A model generated the notes under the pieces. It was not told where the DNA came from, ran no database searches, and saw only the letters and a program-made list of their open reading frames with translations. DNA of 64,000 bases, taken from assembly GCA_900316235.1 (NCBI GenBank), contig ONCC01000001.1:62001-126000 (forward strand), in the 5' to 3' direction. Position numbers and translations under genes: made by a program. Source of the stretch: an uncultured Bacteroidales bacterium (GTDB taxonomy: Bacteria > Bacteroidota > Bacteroidia > Bacteroidales > P3). Positions 50,680-60,118 of the stretch are shown here, in pieces (the stretch's first letter is position 1; the number at the start of each line of letters is the position of its first letter).

Positions 50680-51560
50680 AGAGATTTTTCACAGTGTTGG
50701 CAACCCTTCTGGCCATGAATGCAGCCCTGGCCGACGATGACGGTGTTCCGAGGCGTGGGCCTTCAGGATTGTCTGTCTATGCTAACGCCGGCGTCATTTG
50801 GGCCGACGGCGTCAACGCCAATTTCTATTCCGGCCGTCCGGAAAATGTCAACACCATCGACCGTGTGCTCTACAGCAACAGCTATGGCACCCAGATTTGG
50901 AACGAACTGAAGTCGGCAGGCCTCATCGACGGCACCATCGCCAATTACAACCAGTTGAATGTCGAGGAGTACGCCAATATGTACTACCGCACCTCCTTCC
51001 AGTATGGCCTGGGTATCCGCTACGATTACGAGAGTGGCTTCGGCTGGCTGTTGCGTTTCGACCTCCTGCGTCTGCGGGCCAACGGAGTCTTCAACCTCGG
51101 CAGCACTACCGGCACGGGTATCCTCACCAACAACCGCCGCTACATCCCTTGTGACATCATGGGCCTCGAGGACCGCATCCACATCGACCTTGCCATCACC
51201 CGCACCGTCTACCTCGGCGGCAACATTTGTCTTGAACTTGACCTGGGGGCCACCCTTAACAATACCAAGGTCAGGGAAAACAAGATGAAGATTGCCAGCA
51301 GCACTTATAGCATCCTCGATGTGTGGAACGGCAACACCCCCGATGTGGGCGTAGGCTCCTACGAATATGTCAACCAGGGCGGTATCGGCTGGGGCGTGTT
51401 CATGAGCGGCCTGGTGGGCTACGGCATCAGGGGTATCGGCGCCATCAAGGCCGGCTACACCTGCTACCACTCCAGGACCAACCTCATAGGCTATGACAGC
51501 ATGGGGTGGCAACACAGCATCTTTGTACGTTTTGAAATCAATAATTTTAGTTTTTTATAA
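50676..51560 (+). CDS. Predicted outer-membrane beta-barrel protein
   Basis: This 294-residue protein has a signal peptide (MKRFFTVLATLLAMNAALA) and alternating hydrophobic strands (GIRYDYESGFGWLLRFDLLRLRA, GVFMSGLVGYGIRGIGAIKAGY). It ends in an aromatic strand (IFVRFEINNFSFL), which together suggest a small barrel. The start overlaps the sigma factor stop (ATGA), so the barrel and the sigma factor are made together. I recognise no named family. Confidence 0.65.
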   Translation: MKRFFTVLATLLAMNAALADDDGVPRRGPSGLSVYANAGVIWADGVNANFYSGRPENVNTIDRVLYSNSYGTQIWNELKSAGLIDGTIANYNQLNVEEYANMYYRTSFQYGLGIRYDYESGFGWLLRFDLLRLRANGVFNLGSTTGTGILTNNRRYIPCDIMGLEDRIHIDLAITRTVYLGGNICLELDLGATLNNTKVRENKMKIASSTYSILDVWNGNTPDVGVGSYEYVNQGGIGWGVFMSGLVGYGIRGIGAIKAGYTCYHSRTNLIGYDSMGWQHSIFVRFEINNFSFL

Positions 51561-52079
51561 ATGATTACATTTAAAACATTAGCAGAAAGCGATCATCCGC
51601 ATTTTGCAGAAAGTCTGTTTGAAGAGGCGTTCCCCGAGCAGGAACGCCCGCCCTTCTCTAGTCTCCGGCATAGAGATGCCGGCAAATTCCATTTCCTTGT
51701 GGCCGAAAACGGCGACGATCCAGTAGGCATCCTTACCTACTGGACATTCGAAGACCTGGTTTATGTAGAGCACTTTGCCATCGCCGAAGAGCTTCGCAAC
51801 CAGGGCATAGGCAAAGCGACCTTCCTCAACTTCCTCTCGCAGCAGCAGGAGCAGGTGGTACTGGAGGTGGAGCTCCCCAACGACGAGGTGGCCGACCACC
51901 GCGTGGAGTTCTACGCCAGCATGGGCTTCTTCCAAAATCCCCAGAAATATGTGCAACCGCCCTATCGTGAAGGTGGCCAGCCTGTGGACATGATAATCAT
52001 GTCGAAATATGAACTCGATGACGACGAATTTTGCGAAATCCGCGACCTTCTGTACCGCGAAGTGTACGGGGTGAATTAA
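51561..52079 (+). CDS. GNAT family N-acetyltransferase
   Basis: This 172-residue protein has the acetyl-CoA binding segment in FAIAEELRNQGIGKATFLNFL (about 74-94), preceded by the strand pair FHFLVAENGDDPVGILTYW and followed by VEFYASMGFFQNPQKY. The acceptor is unknown. It starts directly after the barrel gene's stop, making it the last gene of the operon. Its last codons run into an AATTAAG tandem repeat. Confidence 0.85.
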   Translation: MITFKTLAESDHPHFAESLFEEAFPEQERPPFSSLRHRDAGKFHFLVAENGDDPVGILTYWTFEDLVYVEHFAIAEELRNQGIGKATFLNFLSQQQEQVVLEVELPNDEVADHRVEFYASMGFFQNPQKYVQPPYREGGQPVDMIIMSKYELDDDEFCEIRDLLYREVYGVN

Positions 52080-52106
52080 GAATTAAGAATTAAGAATTAA
52101 GAATTT
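52072..52106. repeat. Tandem 7-bp AATTAAG repeat
   Basis: About four copies of AATTAAG follow each other from the last codons of the acetyltransferase gene. This is a simple repeat of a kind often seen between Bacteroidota genes. Confidence 0.7.
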
Positions 52107-52170
52107 TTCTAATATAAACAACTGATTGATAAACGGATATTTTTTTGCTCGAAAAATATTTGAAAAAAAA

Positions 52171-52202
52171 TTTGGCCAGTTTGTAAATTAGTCGTACTTT
52201 TG
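52171..52202 (+). promoter_or_regulatory. Promoter of the tRNA-Arg gene
   Basis: TTTG (52171-52174) and TACTTTTG (52195-52202) are 20 bases apart, a good Bacteroidota promoter 52 bases before the tRNA. Confidence 0.78.
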
Positions 52203-52254
52203 CACCCGATTTCGAGAGAAAAACTTTCAAGAAAAGTTCAATGAAATCAAAGAT

Positions 52255-52328
52255 GGCTCCTTAGCTCAACTGAATAGAGCATCTGACTACGGATCAGAAG
52301 GTTGCAGGTTTGAATCCTGCAGGAGTCA
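52255..52328 (+). tRNA. tRNA-Arg (anticodon ACG)
   Basis: The cloverleaf is complete. Acceptor GGCTCCT pairs with AGGAGTC (one G-T). The D stem is GCTC/GAGC and the anticodon stem TCTGA/TCAGA with loop CTACGGA (anticodon ACG). The T stem is GCAGG/CCTGC with loop TTTGAAT. The discriminator base is A. The CCA end is not encoded. ACG is expected to be deaminated to ICG and to read CGU, CGC and CGA. Confidence 0.95.
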
Positions 52329-52337
52329 CACAGAAAG

Positions 52338-52364
52338 GGAGAACAGCAATGTTCTCCTTTTTTT
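52338..52364 (+). terminator. Intrinsic terminator of the tRNA gene
   Basis: A perfect 8-bp stem GGAGAACA/TGTTCTCC with loop GCAA is followed by seven T residues. Confidence 0.9.
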
Positions 52365-52424
52365 GTACCCCTTCCACCCCTTCCCTGTCGCCTTGCCACC
52401 TGCCTGGTAAAAACACCCTACGAA

Positions 52425-52498
52425 CCCCCTACCAACACCCTACCAACTCCTACCGTGGTAGGAGTTGGTAAGGAGTTGGTAAGGCGTTGATAGGTGGT
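52425..52498. repeat. TACCAACTCC-hairpin element, copy 6
   Basis: The left arm has CCCTACCAACACCCTACC and the core is AACTCCTACC-GT-GGTAGGAGTT, then GGTAAGGAGTTGGTAAGG and CGTTGATAGG. It lies 67 bases before the -7 box of the next gene. Confidence 0.9.
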
Positions 52499-52565
52499 TA
52501 TCAGCAAGTTGACATCAAGGACATGGAAAGGCGTTTTTTTTCGGTTTTAGTTGTAAAAAAATGCG

Positions 52566-52573
52566 TATTTTTG
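52566..52573 (+). promoter_or_regulatory. Promoter -7 box of the T9SS cargo gene (TATTTTTG)
   Basis: TATTTTTG fits TAnnTTTG, 21 bases before the ATG at 52595. Confidence 0.7.
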
Positions 52574-52594
52574 CATTTGAAAAAATAATTAATA

Positions 52595-55500
52595 ATGAGA
52601 AACTGCCACTGGACAGGAGGGGGATTTTTGATGGCCATGATGCTTCTTGTCAGCCTGACGGCATGGGGACGCAACGAGCGCGACACGCTGGGGGCCGGGA
52701 CGATGGTGCAGTTTGTGGAGAACCTTGGCCAATGGAATTCGAGGGTGAGATACGAAGTGCAGTTGAAGGATGCGGCTGTGTTTCTTGAGACTGAGGGAAT
52801 TACGGTTGCAATGAGAGAGCATATGGGACATCCGATGGGTAAAATGCCAAAGGATCAAGTAAAGCAGGCGAGACGCCTGCGTACCCATCATGCTTACAGG
52901 ATGCGCTTTGTGGGAGCCACCCCTACCCTGCCGACAGGATATGACCGCGCGGAGGGATATAGCAATTATTTTCTGGGCGATGACCCGTCGCGATGGCGCT
53001 CGAATGTAGGAAGCTATGCGTCAGCACGCTATGACGGCCTTTATCCCGGTGTGGCGCTGGAAATCTATGGAGGCAGGAATGCATTGAAATACAATTTCAT
53101 AGTGGATGCCGGTGCCGATGCGTCGGCTATCGTGCTGGAATACGAGGGTGTGGACGGCATAAGCGTTAACCGCGAAGGAAACCTTGTGGTGAAGACCTCT
53201 GTGAGGGATGTCGTAGAATTGAAACCTTATGTTTATCAGGAGTTTGGTAAAAAAAAGGTAGAGATAAGCGGGAAGTGGAAAGTAAAAAAAGGAGACAGTG
53301 GATGGAGAGTGTGGATTGAGTTGGGAGAATATGACCATGAGAGAGATTTGGTAATAGATCCGGTACTGATTTTCAGCACTTATACTGGATCTACGGCTGA
53401 CAATTGGGGCACCACGGCGGCCTACGATTCGGAGAAGAACGTCTATACGGCGGGTCTGGTGTTCGGAGTGGGCTATCCGGTGTCGACGGGAGCCTACATG
53501 GAGACTCCGGGAGGGAGCGTCGATGTGGGTATCTTCAAGTTTGACAGCACAGGGCAGCAGCGCCTCTATGCCACCTATCTGGGCGGCAGCAGCGCCGATA
53601 TGCCGCACAGCCTGTTTGTCAACTCGTTCGACGAGCTGATAGTGCTTGGCACCACGGGCTCTACCAATTTCCCCACCACCAGTGGTGCCTATCAGACGCA
53701 ACACGGTGGCGGCGAGCAGATAGACTATGAGGGAAGCAATATACGCTATGCTGCGGGGAGCGACATTTTCGTGAGCCGTCTGAGTGCCGACGGAAGCAGT
53801 TTGCAGGCCTCGACCTACATCGGCGGCAGCGGGAATGACGGCCTCAATTTCCGCAACTACTACAACCCCGGCCCGCACAACAACTACAGCTACGCTGTGC
53901 TGATGAACGGGAACGACTCTCTCTACTATAATTATGGTGACGGCGCGCGGGGGGAGGTTATTACCGACAACCTGAACAACGTCTATGTGGGCAGCACGAC
54001 TATGAGCAGCGACTTCCCCACCACTGCCGGGGCCCTGCAGCCAACCCACCGTGGTCGACAGGACGGCGTGGTCTTCAAACTCGACCACAACCTCCACACT
54101 TTGCTGTGGAGCACCTATATGGGTGGGAACATGGATGATGCGGTGTATTCCATCGATGTCGATTCATCATACAACCTTCTGGTTTGCGGCGGTACCAACA
54201 GCGTGAATTTCCCGACAACCGAGGGCGCCTGGCAGACGACCTACGGTGGCGGCAATGCCGACGGATTTGTGAGCAAGATATCTTACAACGGCGACCGCCT
54301 GATGGCTTCGACCTTTGTTGGGAAACGGTTCTACGACCAGCTCTATTTTGTACGCGCCAGCCGTCGTAACGAGGTGTTTCTCTTCGGACAGACCCAGCCC
54401 ATGGGTTCCAGCGACCTGATTTTCAACGCCGGATATAGTGTCTATAATAGTGGTATGCTGCTGATGCGGATGCAACCGGACCTGAGCGACCGCGTGTGGA
54501 GCACCTGCTTCGGCACCCCCGGCCGCATCAATCTCTCTCCCACGGCCTTTGCTGCCGATATCTGCAACCGCGTCTACGCCGCCGGCTGGGGGCGCGACTT
54601 TGTGAACTACAATGGTGTACAATGGTACACCGACGGTACCTGGGGCATGGAGACCACCACCGATGCCTACCAGGACTCTACCGATGGGCAGGACTTCTAC
54701 ATCATCAGCCTCGATGCCGCCGCCAACACGCTGGAATACGCAACCTTCTTCGGCGAATTGCACGATACAAGCAGATATTACGGTGGTGGCGACCACGTGG
54801 ATGGCGGCACCTCCCGCTTCGACCGTCTGGCCACCCTCTACCAGTCGGTATGTGCTTCATGTTGGGGAACCCATGGATTCCCTACCACCGCCAACGCATG
54901 GAGTGACAGCAATCGTTCAACGAACTGTAATAATGCCCTTTTCCGCTTCAATGTTACGGAAGACTTCCCCGTAGCCGAATTTGTGCCTCCCACGACAGGT
55001 TGCGCGCCCTACAGCGTCACCTTCCGCAACACCGGCCGCGGGACATCGTTTGTATGGGACTTCGGCGATGGCAATACCTCTACCGAACGCAACCCTAGCC
55101 ATACCTACACTACAGGTGGTATTTACACCATCACTCTTATTGCCCGGATGGCCGGGGGGTGCGCCGATGCCGACACCCAGCGTCATACGCTGCATGTAAT
55201 AGGCAATGAAGGACACCGTTTCGCCCCGCTTATCTCGTGTGCCGGCAACAGAATCCAGATAGGCCTGAATCCACAAATTGGCGCCACCTACCAGTGGCTA
55301 ACGCAAGGTGTAAGCGACGCCACAGTGGCCAATCCGTGGGTGAATGAGGCGGGAGTCTACCTGCTCCAGGTATCCACCTCCGGCTGCAGAGAGACCGACA
55401 CTTTCATGGTGCAGACTTACACGCTGGTCGACCTCTGGCAACCGACGGCCATCAGCTGTCACGATTCGAGCGACGGAAGTGTTTTCTTCCGTCTCAGTAC

Positions 55501-56425
55501 AGGACTCGACCCCGACTCGGTGACACTGACGCTGACACAGGGAGAGACACAATTGTCTGGGTCCTTACAAGGGGACACCTACACTTTCACAGACTTGGGT
55601 GCCGGAGACTATCATGTGACGGCGTCGGGCTACGGATGTGACTGGGCTGAAGATTTCACTCTCGATAACCCGCCAACGCCATACTACGAGAAGACCGCCT
55701 TGACGGCGCTGTGCAGCGACAGTTGTACGGGCTGGATAAATATTCGTTACAACTACAGTGCCATTCCTGAGATTCAACCCCTTGACACGCTTATCAGCGG
55801 GCTTTGCGAGGGAACTTATATTACTTCACTTACCTCGATGGGATGTCCTTTGTTCGACACCACCGTCATTGGGCGCAACCACCTTCTCGACAGCCTGCAT
55901 GCCAGAGCCGACCGCACACAGATTTACCTGGGGGAAAGCGTGGGGCTCCATGCCGATTTGGGACACGAAGTCGGCGGCATCTCCTTCCTTTGGACTCCAG
56001 CCACAGATATTGACCATCCCGACAGTCAGAACCCTACAGCCACGCCTTCAGACACCAATGTCTGCTACACTGTGACGGCGAGCACATCGGACGGCTGCGA
56101 AGCCAGTGATACAATATGCATCAAGAGCACCGAAATTATTTGTGGCAACCCCGAATACTCCATCCCTAACGCTTTCACCCCCAACGGGGATGGCATCAAC
56201 GACATGGTGGATTTCTCGAGTGCGATTCTTTCCGAGATTCACGTGGCGATATTCAATCGCTGGGGCGAGTGTGTCTTTGAAAGCGAAGACTTGAACAACT
56301 GCCGATGGGACGGCACCTACCGTAACAATGCCTGTCTACCCGGCGTCTACACTTACACCTGCCGCATCCGCTGCCACAATGGCGTCGAAACAGAACTTAA
56401 GGGCGACATAACACTTATAAAATGA
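52595..56425 (+). CDS. T9SS type B secreted protein with SBBP repeats and PKD domain
   Basis: This 1276-residue surface or secreted protein has a signal peptide (MAMMLLVSLTAWG). An N-terminal domain (VQFVENLGQWNSRVRYEVQLKDAAVF) and several SBBP-type beta-propeller repeats (about 265-720, e.g. LLWSTYMGGNMDDAVYSIDVD) come first. A PKD domain (PTTGCAPYSVTFRNTGRGTSFVWDFGDGNTSTERNPSHTY, about 797-860) and Ig-like stretches follow. The C-terminal type B sorting domain has PNAFTPNGDGINDMV, FNRWGE and GVYTYTCRI. It is exported by the type IX system and may serve adhesion or gliding-like functions. Residues 90-98 (KQARRLRTH) are coded by an R1 repeat. Confidence 0.88.
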   Translation: MRNCHWTGGGFLMAMMLLVSLTAWGRNERDTLGAGTMVQFVENLGQWNSRVRYEVQLKDAAVFLETEGITVAMREHMGHPMGKMPKDQVKQARRLRTHHAYRMRFVGATPTLPTGYDRAEGYSNYFLGDDPSRWRSNVGSYASARYDGLYPGVALEIYGGRNALKYNFIVDAGADASAIVLEYEGVDGISVNREGNLVVKTSVRDVVELKPYVYQEFGKKKVEISGKWKVKKGDSGWRVWIELGEYDHERDLVIDPVLIFSTYTGSTADNWGTTAAYDSEKNVYTAGLVFGVGYPVSTGAYMETPGGSVDVGIFKFDSTGQQRLYATYLGGSSADMPHSLFVNSFDELIVLGTTGSTNFPTTSGAYQTQHGGGEQIDYEGSNIRYAAGSDIFVSRLSADGSSLQASTYIGGSGNDGLNFRNYYNPGPHNNYSYAVLMNGNDSLYYNYGDGARGEVITDNLNNVYVGSTTMSSDFPTTAGALQPTHRGRQDGVVFKLDHNLHTLLWSTYMGGNMDDAVYSIDVDSSYNLLVCGGTNSVNFPTTEGAWQTTYGGGNADGFVSKISYNGDRLMASTFVGKRFYDQLYFVRASRRNEVFLFGQTQPMGSSDLIFNAGYSVYNSGMLLMRMQPDLSDRVWSTCFGTPGRINLSPTAFAADICNRVYAAGWGRDFVNYNGVQWYTDGTWGMETTTDAYQDSTDGQDFYIISLDAAANTLEYATFFGELHDTSRYYGGGDHVDGGTSRFDRLATLYQSVCASCWGTHGFPTTANAWSDSNRSTNCNNALFRFNVTEDFPVAEFVPPTTGCAPYSVTFRNTGRGTSFVWDFGDGNTSTERNPSHTYTTGGIYTITLIARMAGGCADADTQRHTLHVIGNEGHRFAPLISCAGNRIQIGLNPQIGATYQWLTQGVSDATVANPWVNEAGVYLLQVSTSGCRETDTFMVQTYTLVDLWQPTAISCHDSSDGSVFFRLSTGLDPDSVTLTLTQGETQLSGSLQGDTYTFTDLGAGDYHVTASGYGCDWAEDFTLDNPPTPYYEKTALTALCSDSCTGWINIRYNYSAIPEIQPLDTLISGLCEGTYITSLTSMGCPLFDTTVIGRNHLLDSLHARADRTQIYLGESVGLHADLGHEVGGISFLWTPATDIDHPDSQNPTATPSDTNVCYTVTASTSDGCEASDTICIKSTEIICGNPEYSIPNAFTPNGDGINDMVDFSSAILSEIHVAIFNRWGECVFESEDLNNCRWDGTYRNNACLPGVYTYTCRIRCHNGVETELKGDITLIK
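52864..52884 (-). repeat. R1 hairpin in frame in the T9SS cargo gene
   Basis: On the minus strand it reads GGTAC-GCAGGCG-TCT-CGCCTGC, core 52864-52880. Relative to the gene it is inverted compared with the TrmH, mpl and glycosyltransferase copies, yet still open: KQARRLRT. Confidence 0.88.
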
Positions 56426-57201
56426 AGAAAGACCAGTTTGTAGCCCTCTGCGCCGACAGTCTCCAACAAGCCAACCAGCTCATCCCCGTCGTCAAGCCCT
56501 TAGCTGAAAGCCTTCGCAAGGGTATCATTCTTTTTACCACTAGCAGCGACGGCGACAGCTGGGTGCACCAGACGGGGCTTCCATTTGCTGTACTCAAGAG
56601 CGACTGGGCCACGGTGGTGGAAAGTATGCCGACGGCTTTCAACGTCGTGCTGGCGGTTGCTCAGGTTAATCCCGACTCTCCGCGAAGCACGCTCTCTCAT
56701 CCCCGCCAGTTTCTCAAGAGTTTCCGAGAGGCAAAGATTGCCTATCTGGCTGTTCCCGCCATTGTCTCGGAGCTTCACCTTTCGACCGTGGCTTTGACCC
56801 TTAACCATCAGCGCGAAAGCAAAGAAAAACTCATCTGGGCTTCCTACCTCGAGCGCTTCTGCCGAAGTAATGTCGTTGTCTACCACCATCCCTATTCCGA
56901 TCCCGCCTTCCGCCAGCGACTCAACAACAATATCCGCTATCTGGAGAAGACCTTTGCCTCGCTGGGACTAAGCTTTGAATTACAGGAACTTCCGCAGGGA
57001 AGCCAGTTCGGCGACCCCGACCTAAAAGCCATTCGGCAACCGGAAATAGACCTTTTCATCTCCCTTGTCGCCGATGCCAGAGAGCGGGATTTGCTAGACT
57101 TCTTCTCCCCTCCGCCACCGCTAAAGCTTATCAGAAAAGCCCCCCAAACCCCCATCCTTTTCCTTAACCAGAGGGATGACCTCTACATTATGTGCGACTA
57201 A
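56422..57201 (+). CDS. Hypothetical protein, weak universal-stress-like fold
   Basis: This 259-residue cytosolic protein has alternating strands and helices. It ends TPILFLNQRDDLYIMCD, which recalls the closing strand of two-domain universal stress-like proteins in Bacteroidota. No ATP-binding G-2x-G motif is seen. The start overlaps the T9SS cargo stop (ATGA). Function unknown. Confidence 0.6.
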   Translation: MKKDQFVALCADSLQQANQLIPVVKPLAESLRKGIILFTTSSDGDSWVHQTGLPFAVLKSDWATVVESMPTAFNVVLAVAQVNPDSPRSTLSHPRQFLKSFREAKIAYLAVPAIVSELHLSTVALTLNHQRESKEKLIWASYLERFCRSNVVVYHHPYSDPAFRQRLNNNIRYLEKTFASLGLSFELQELPQGSQFGDPDLKAIRQPEIDLFISLVADARERDLLDFFSPPPPLKLIRKAPQTPILFLNQRDDLYIMCD

Positions 57202-57249
57202 AAAATAGTCCATTACCGAATATTTTTCGCGATAATCCGGATATTTTTG

Positions 57250-57257
57250 TATCTTTG
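57250..57257 (+). promoter_or_regulatory. Promoter -7 box of the lipoprotein-barrel operon (TATCTTTG)
   Basis: TATCTTTG fits TAnnTTTG, 66 bases before the ATG at 57324. Confidence 0.65.
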
Positions 57258-57323
57258 CAGATATATTACATTGCGTGTATTATTTATAAAATATTGAATT
57301 ATAAACAATAAAAAGAGAATAAT

Positions 57324-58637
57324 ATGAAGAAAATTACCCTTTTTGCCAGTATCCTCCTCTTCCTGGGGATGCTCACATCCTGCTTGCGCAGTGACGATTG
57401 GGAACTCTTGCGGCATCCTATTCATGTCACCGGTAGCGCCAATCCCCAGTATGGCATTCCCGTGGCCACTGGCGAGCTGAACATCAATGACCTCATGTCC
57501 AGTTTCAGTGCCGACTATGCCGGTATGATTACCGATGACGAAATCGTCACCATCGAATATCAAATTGATTTGAAAGACACCATCTTGGCTCTTAGCGAGA
57601 TCAGTCTCAAGGGGAACAAACCGGCACCTCCCGAAATCAATAACGACGAGCCCAAGTTCTGGATTCCCAAAGACACTACGCTTGTCGACACCATCGACAT
57701 CGACTTCTTCAACGACGTCGATTATGTTGGTCAAATCAACATTGAGCACTTGTGGCTGAAATTGAAGGTTGGTGCCTCCGGCGAAGGCGCCTCCTGGGTT
57801 AATGAATACGTAAAAGCCAGATTCTTCAATCTCAACATCTCCTATGAAGATCACTATGGCGTCGTCAAGCAGTTTGGATCCCTCCCGGGTGCGAATGTTG
57901 AAGTCACCGACATCTACGCCGGCTTCGACCACCTCTTCGACAGTGTGGATATCCAGAGAATTGCAAATGACATGCCCCGTCGTATCTTCGCCAGCTACAC
58001 CTTCCGCTTCTCCGTCAGCTCCGACCTCATAACTAGCCAAATCATGACCATGCCCTACAGCGAGATTCTCGATAGCATCCACATGACAAAACTCATGTAT
58101 TATGCCGACCTCCATCTCACCATGCCCCTCAGCGTACAGTTCAATGGTTTGAACTACAGCTATCCTATCTCCCTCGGTGATGGAATGAGTTCCTTGAACT
58201 TGGATTCTATCATGTCTTCACTCTCCTCCGACATCCACTTCGATATGGACAGCGCCCGCTTCCGCCTCACCCTCAACAATGGCATCCCCTTGGCAATGAC
58301 GCTCTCTGCAACCATGCAGGACGCTAACGGCATCAACATCATTCGCCTCTTCAACAACGAGCTAATCAATCCGGCCAACGTCGGCCCCAATCCCGACAAC
58401 CCCTCACAGTATGTCGCCATCAGCCCAAAAGAAACTGTCATTGAGACTCTCTTGAAAAACAATGATATCGACAACCTCCATCTTGCACGTACCTTGAATG
58501 TAAAGTTAAAAGTCGACAGCGAAAACAAGCACGTCTGTATTCGACGGTCCGACAAGTTGGGACTCAAAGGATTTCTCATTGTCAAGCCTACTATGGATAT
58601 TGACATTCCTGTCACCAACGGCGGTCTTATCAACTAA
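57324..58637 (+). CDS. Lipoprotein of unknown function
   Basis: This 437-residue protein has signal MKKITLFASILLFLGMLTSC. The mature part is beta-rich with repeated hydrophobic strands, Asp/Asn turns (TTLVDTIDIDFFNDVDYVGQIN) and many SSL/MSS segments. It is probably an outer-membrane or surface lipoprotein. I recognise no named family. The next gene, 18 bases on, codes for a barrel, so the pair may form one envelope unit. Confidence 0.65.
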   Translation: MKKITLFASILLFLGMLTSCLRSDDWELLRHPIHVTGSANPQYGIPVATGELNINDLMSSFSADYAGMITDDEIVTIEYQIDLKDTILALSEISLKGNKPAPPEINNDEPKFWIPKDTTLVDTIDIDFFNDVDYVGQINIEHLWLKLKVGASGEGASWVNEYVKARFFNLNISYEDHYGVVKQFGSLPGANVEVTDIYAGFDHLFDSVDIQRIANDMPRRIFASYTFRFSVSSDLITSQIMTMPYSEILDSIHMTKLMYYADLHLTMPLSVQFNGLNYSYPISLGDGMSSLNLDSIMSSLSSDIHFDMDSARFRLTLNNGIPLAMTLSATMQDANGINIIRLFNNELINPANVGPNPDNPSQYVAISPKETVIETLLKNNDIDNLHLARTLNVKLKVDSENKHVCIRRSDKLGLKGFLIVKPTMDIDIPVTNGGLIN

Positions 58638-58655
58638 ACTAAGGAGGACAAAGAA

Positions 58656-60104
58656 ATGAAAAAGAATATACTTTTTTTGGCACTTGCCATCGTCGCACTC
58701 TGCTCCCAGGGCCGAGCACAGCTCAGCTACAGCGAGACCAACCACCTCTTCTATCACACCCTCCGAACCCCACAGTCAACTTTGGATAATGTGGCATTAT
58801 TCCCGACCAACAACACCTTCTATATCATGTTTCCGGGGGTCGACATGCAGTTTAGCGGTCCGCTGAAGTTCAACGATATCGTCTACTACGACAAGAGCTC
58901 CAACCGCACCCTCATCAATCTCGACACCATCTTCAGAAGCATGAATGAGTCCAACGACTTCCATGTCGGTGCCGACATCAACCTCTTTGGTTTCGGATTC
59001 AAGGCGGGAAACAACTTCATCACCTTCAACACGCGGTTGGTGAACAACGTTAATATGTGTCTTCCCACGGAGACCATCAATACCATCCTGCATGGTAACA
59101 TGGACGAAAACAACGCTGTCATCCCCGAGATCGAGATGCTCAACGGAGACATCCTGAACGTCACCTCCTACCTGGAGACTGGTATCGGTTATGCCCGCTA
59201 TATCCCCTCCATCGACCTTACGGTAGGCGCGAGGGTGAAACTCCTTTACGGTGTTGCCAACGTGCAGACCGACAATACGAAGATTGTCTTCAACTCCAAT
59301 ACCGACTCCCTCTCCGCCAACCTCTACTATGAGATTCAGTCCTCCACATTCGCCCCCTACGACACCAACCAGAAGAAATTCATCTTCAACGTCGGTGACA
59401 TCCTCTCCAACGCCAACACGGGTCTCTCCTTCGACCTCGGCGCCAAGTATGACTTCGGTCCCTTCACCTTCTCCTTCGCCATCAACGACCTCACCGCGGG
59501 CATCCATTGGAAACACAACGTCACCACCTGGAAACCCCAGGCAGGACAAGGCGTCATCACCTTCAACGGTCTGGATGTCTCCACCATGCTCAACAACGGA
59601 GTCTTCAGCACTGACTCCCTCTCCAACTACCTCAACGACCAGTTCGAGAGCATGAAACCCACCCAAGAGAACGAAGGTGATTACTGGTTTTCCATTCCTA
59701 CAAAACTTAATATCGGAGCCTCCTACAGCTTTGCCAAAATCCTCCGCTTAGGGCTCTTGCTCCACGGCCAGTTCGACCGCGGACTGCTCTGCAAGTCCTC
59801 CAACAAACTTGACCTCAGCATTGCGAATACCTTCCGCTTCAACACCACACTCTCCCTCGGTGCCAACCTCTACAACTGGGCGGAGATTATTGTAGGTTCG
59901 TCGGTGGTTCACGACGGCTCCGGCTGGGACTTTTTCAATCCCGGCATAGGTATTGTTCTCACGCCCGCCACCGTCTTCCAACTCTATTTCATGGCTGACT
60001 ACGTAAGCAGTTTCTACCTTATCGAATCAAAAGCCTTCAACCTCAAATTCGGTATCAACCTCCTCTTTGGCAAGGGCGGCCGCTCAAAAGTCTACGGCAT
60101 CTAA
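58656..60104 (+). CDS. Outer-membrane barrel protein (DUF5723-like)
   Basis: This 482-residue protein has a signal peptide (to SQGRAQ) and long alternating strands through the whole length, e.g. LNIGASYSFAKILRLGLLLHGQF and FRFNTTLSLGANLYNWAEIIVGSSVV. The start FYHTLRTPQSTLDNVALFPTNNTFYIMFPGVDMQFSGPLKFND resembles the DUF5723 barrel proteins of Bacteroidota. Function unknown. It follows its lipoprotein partner closely. Confidence 0.72.
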   Translation: MKKNILFLALAIVALCSQGRAQLSYSETNHLFYHTLRTPQSTLDNVALFPTNNTFYIMFPGVDMQFSGPLKFNDIVYYDKSSNRTLINLDTIFRSMNESNDFHVGADINLFGFGFKAGNNFITFNTRLVNNVNMCLPTETINTILHGNMDENNAVIPEIEMLNGDILNVTSYLETGIGYARYIPSIDLTVGARVKLLYGVANVQTDNTKIVFNSNTDSLSANLYYEIQSSTFAPYDTNQKKFIFNVGDILSNANTGLSFDLGAKYDFGPFTFSFAINDLTAGIHWKHNVTTWKPQAGQGVITFNGLDVSTMLNNGVFSTDSLSNYLNDQFESMKPTQENEGDYWFSIPTKLNIGASYSFAKILRLGLLLHGQFDRGLLCKSSNKLDLSIANTFRFNTTLSLGANLYNWAEIIVGSSVVHDGSGWDFFNPGIGIVLTPATVFQLYFMADYVSSFYLIESKAFNLKFGINLLFGKGGRSKVYGI

Positions 60105-60118
60105 AACACACTCTTTGA

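Noticed and set aside
52425..52498. Hairpin element as the terminator of the tRNA gene
   Set aside because: A proper terminator with stem, tetraloop and T-run is at 52338-52364; the element lacks a T-run and the same sequence occurs in front of protein genes.
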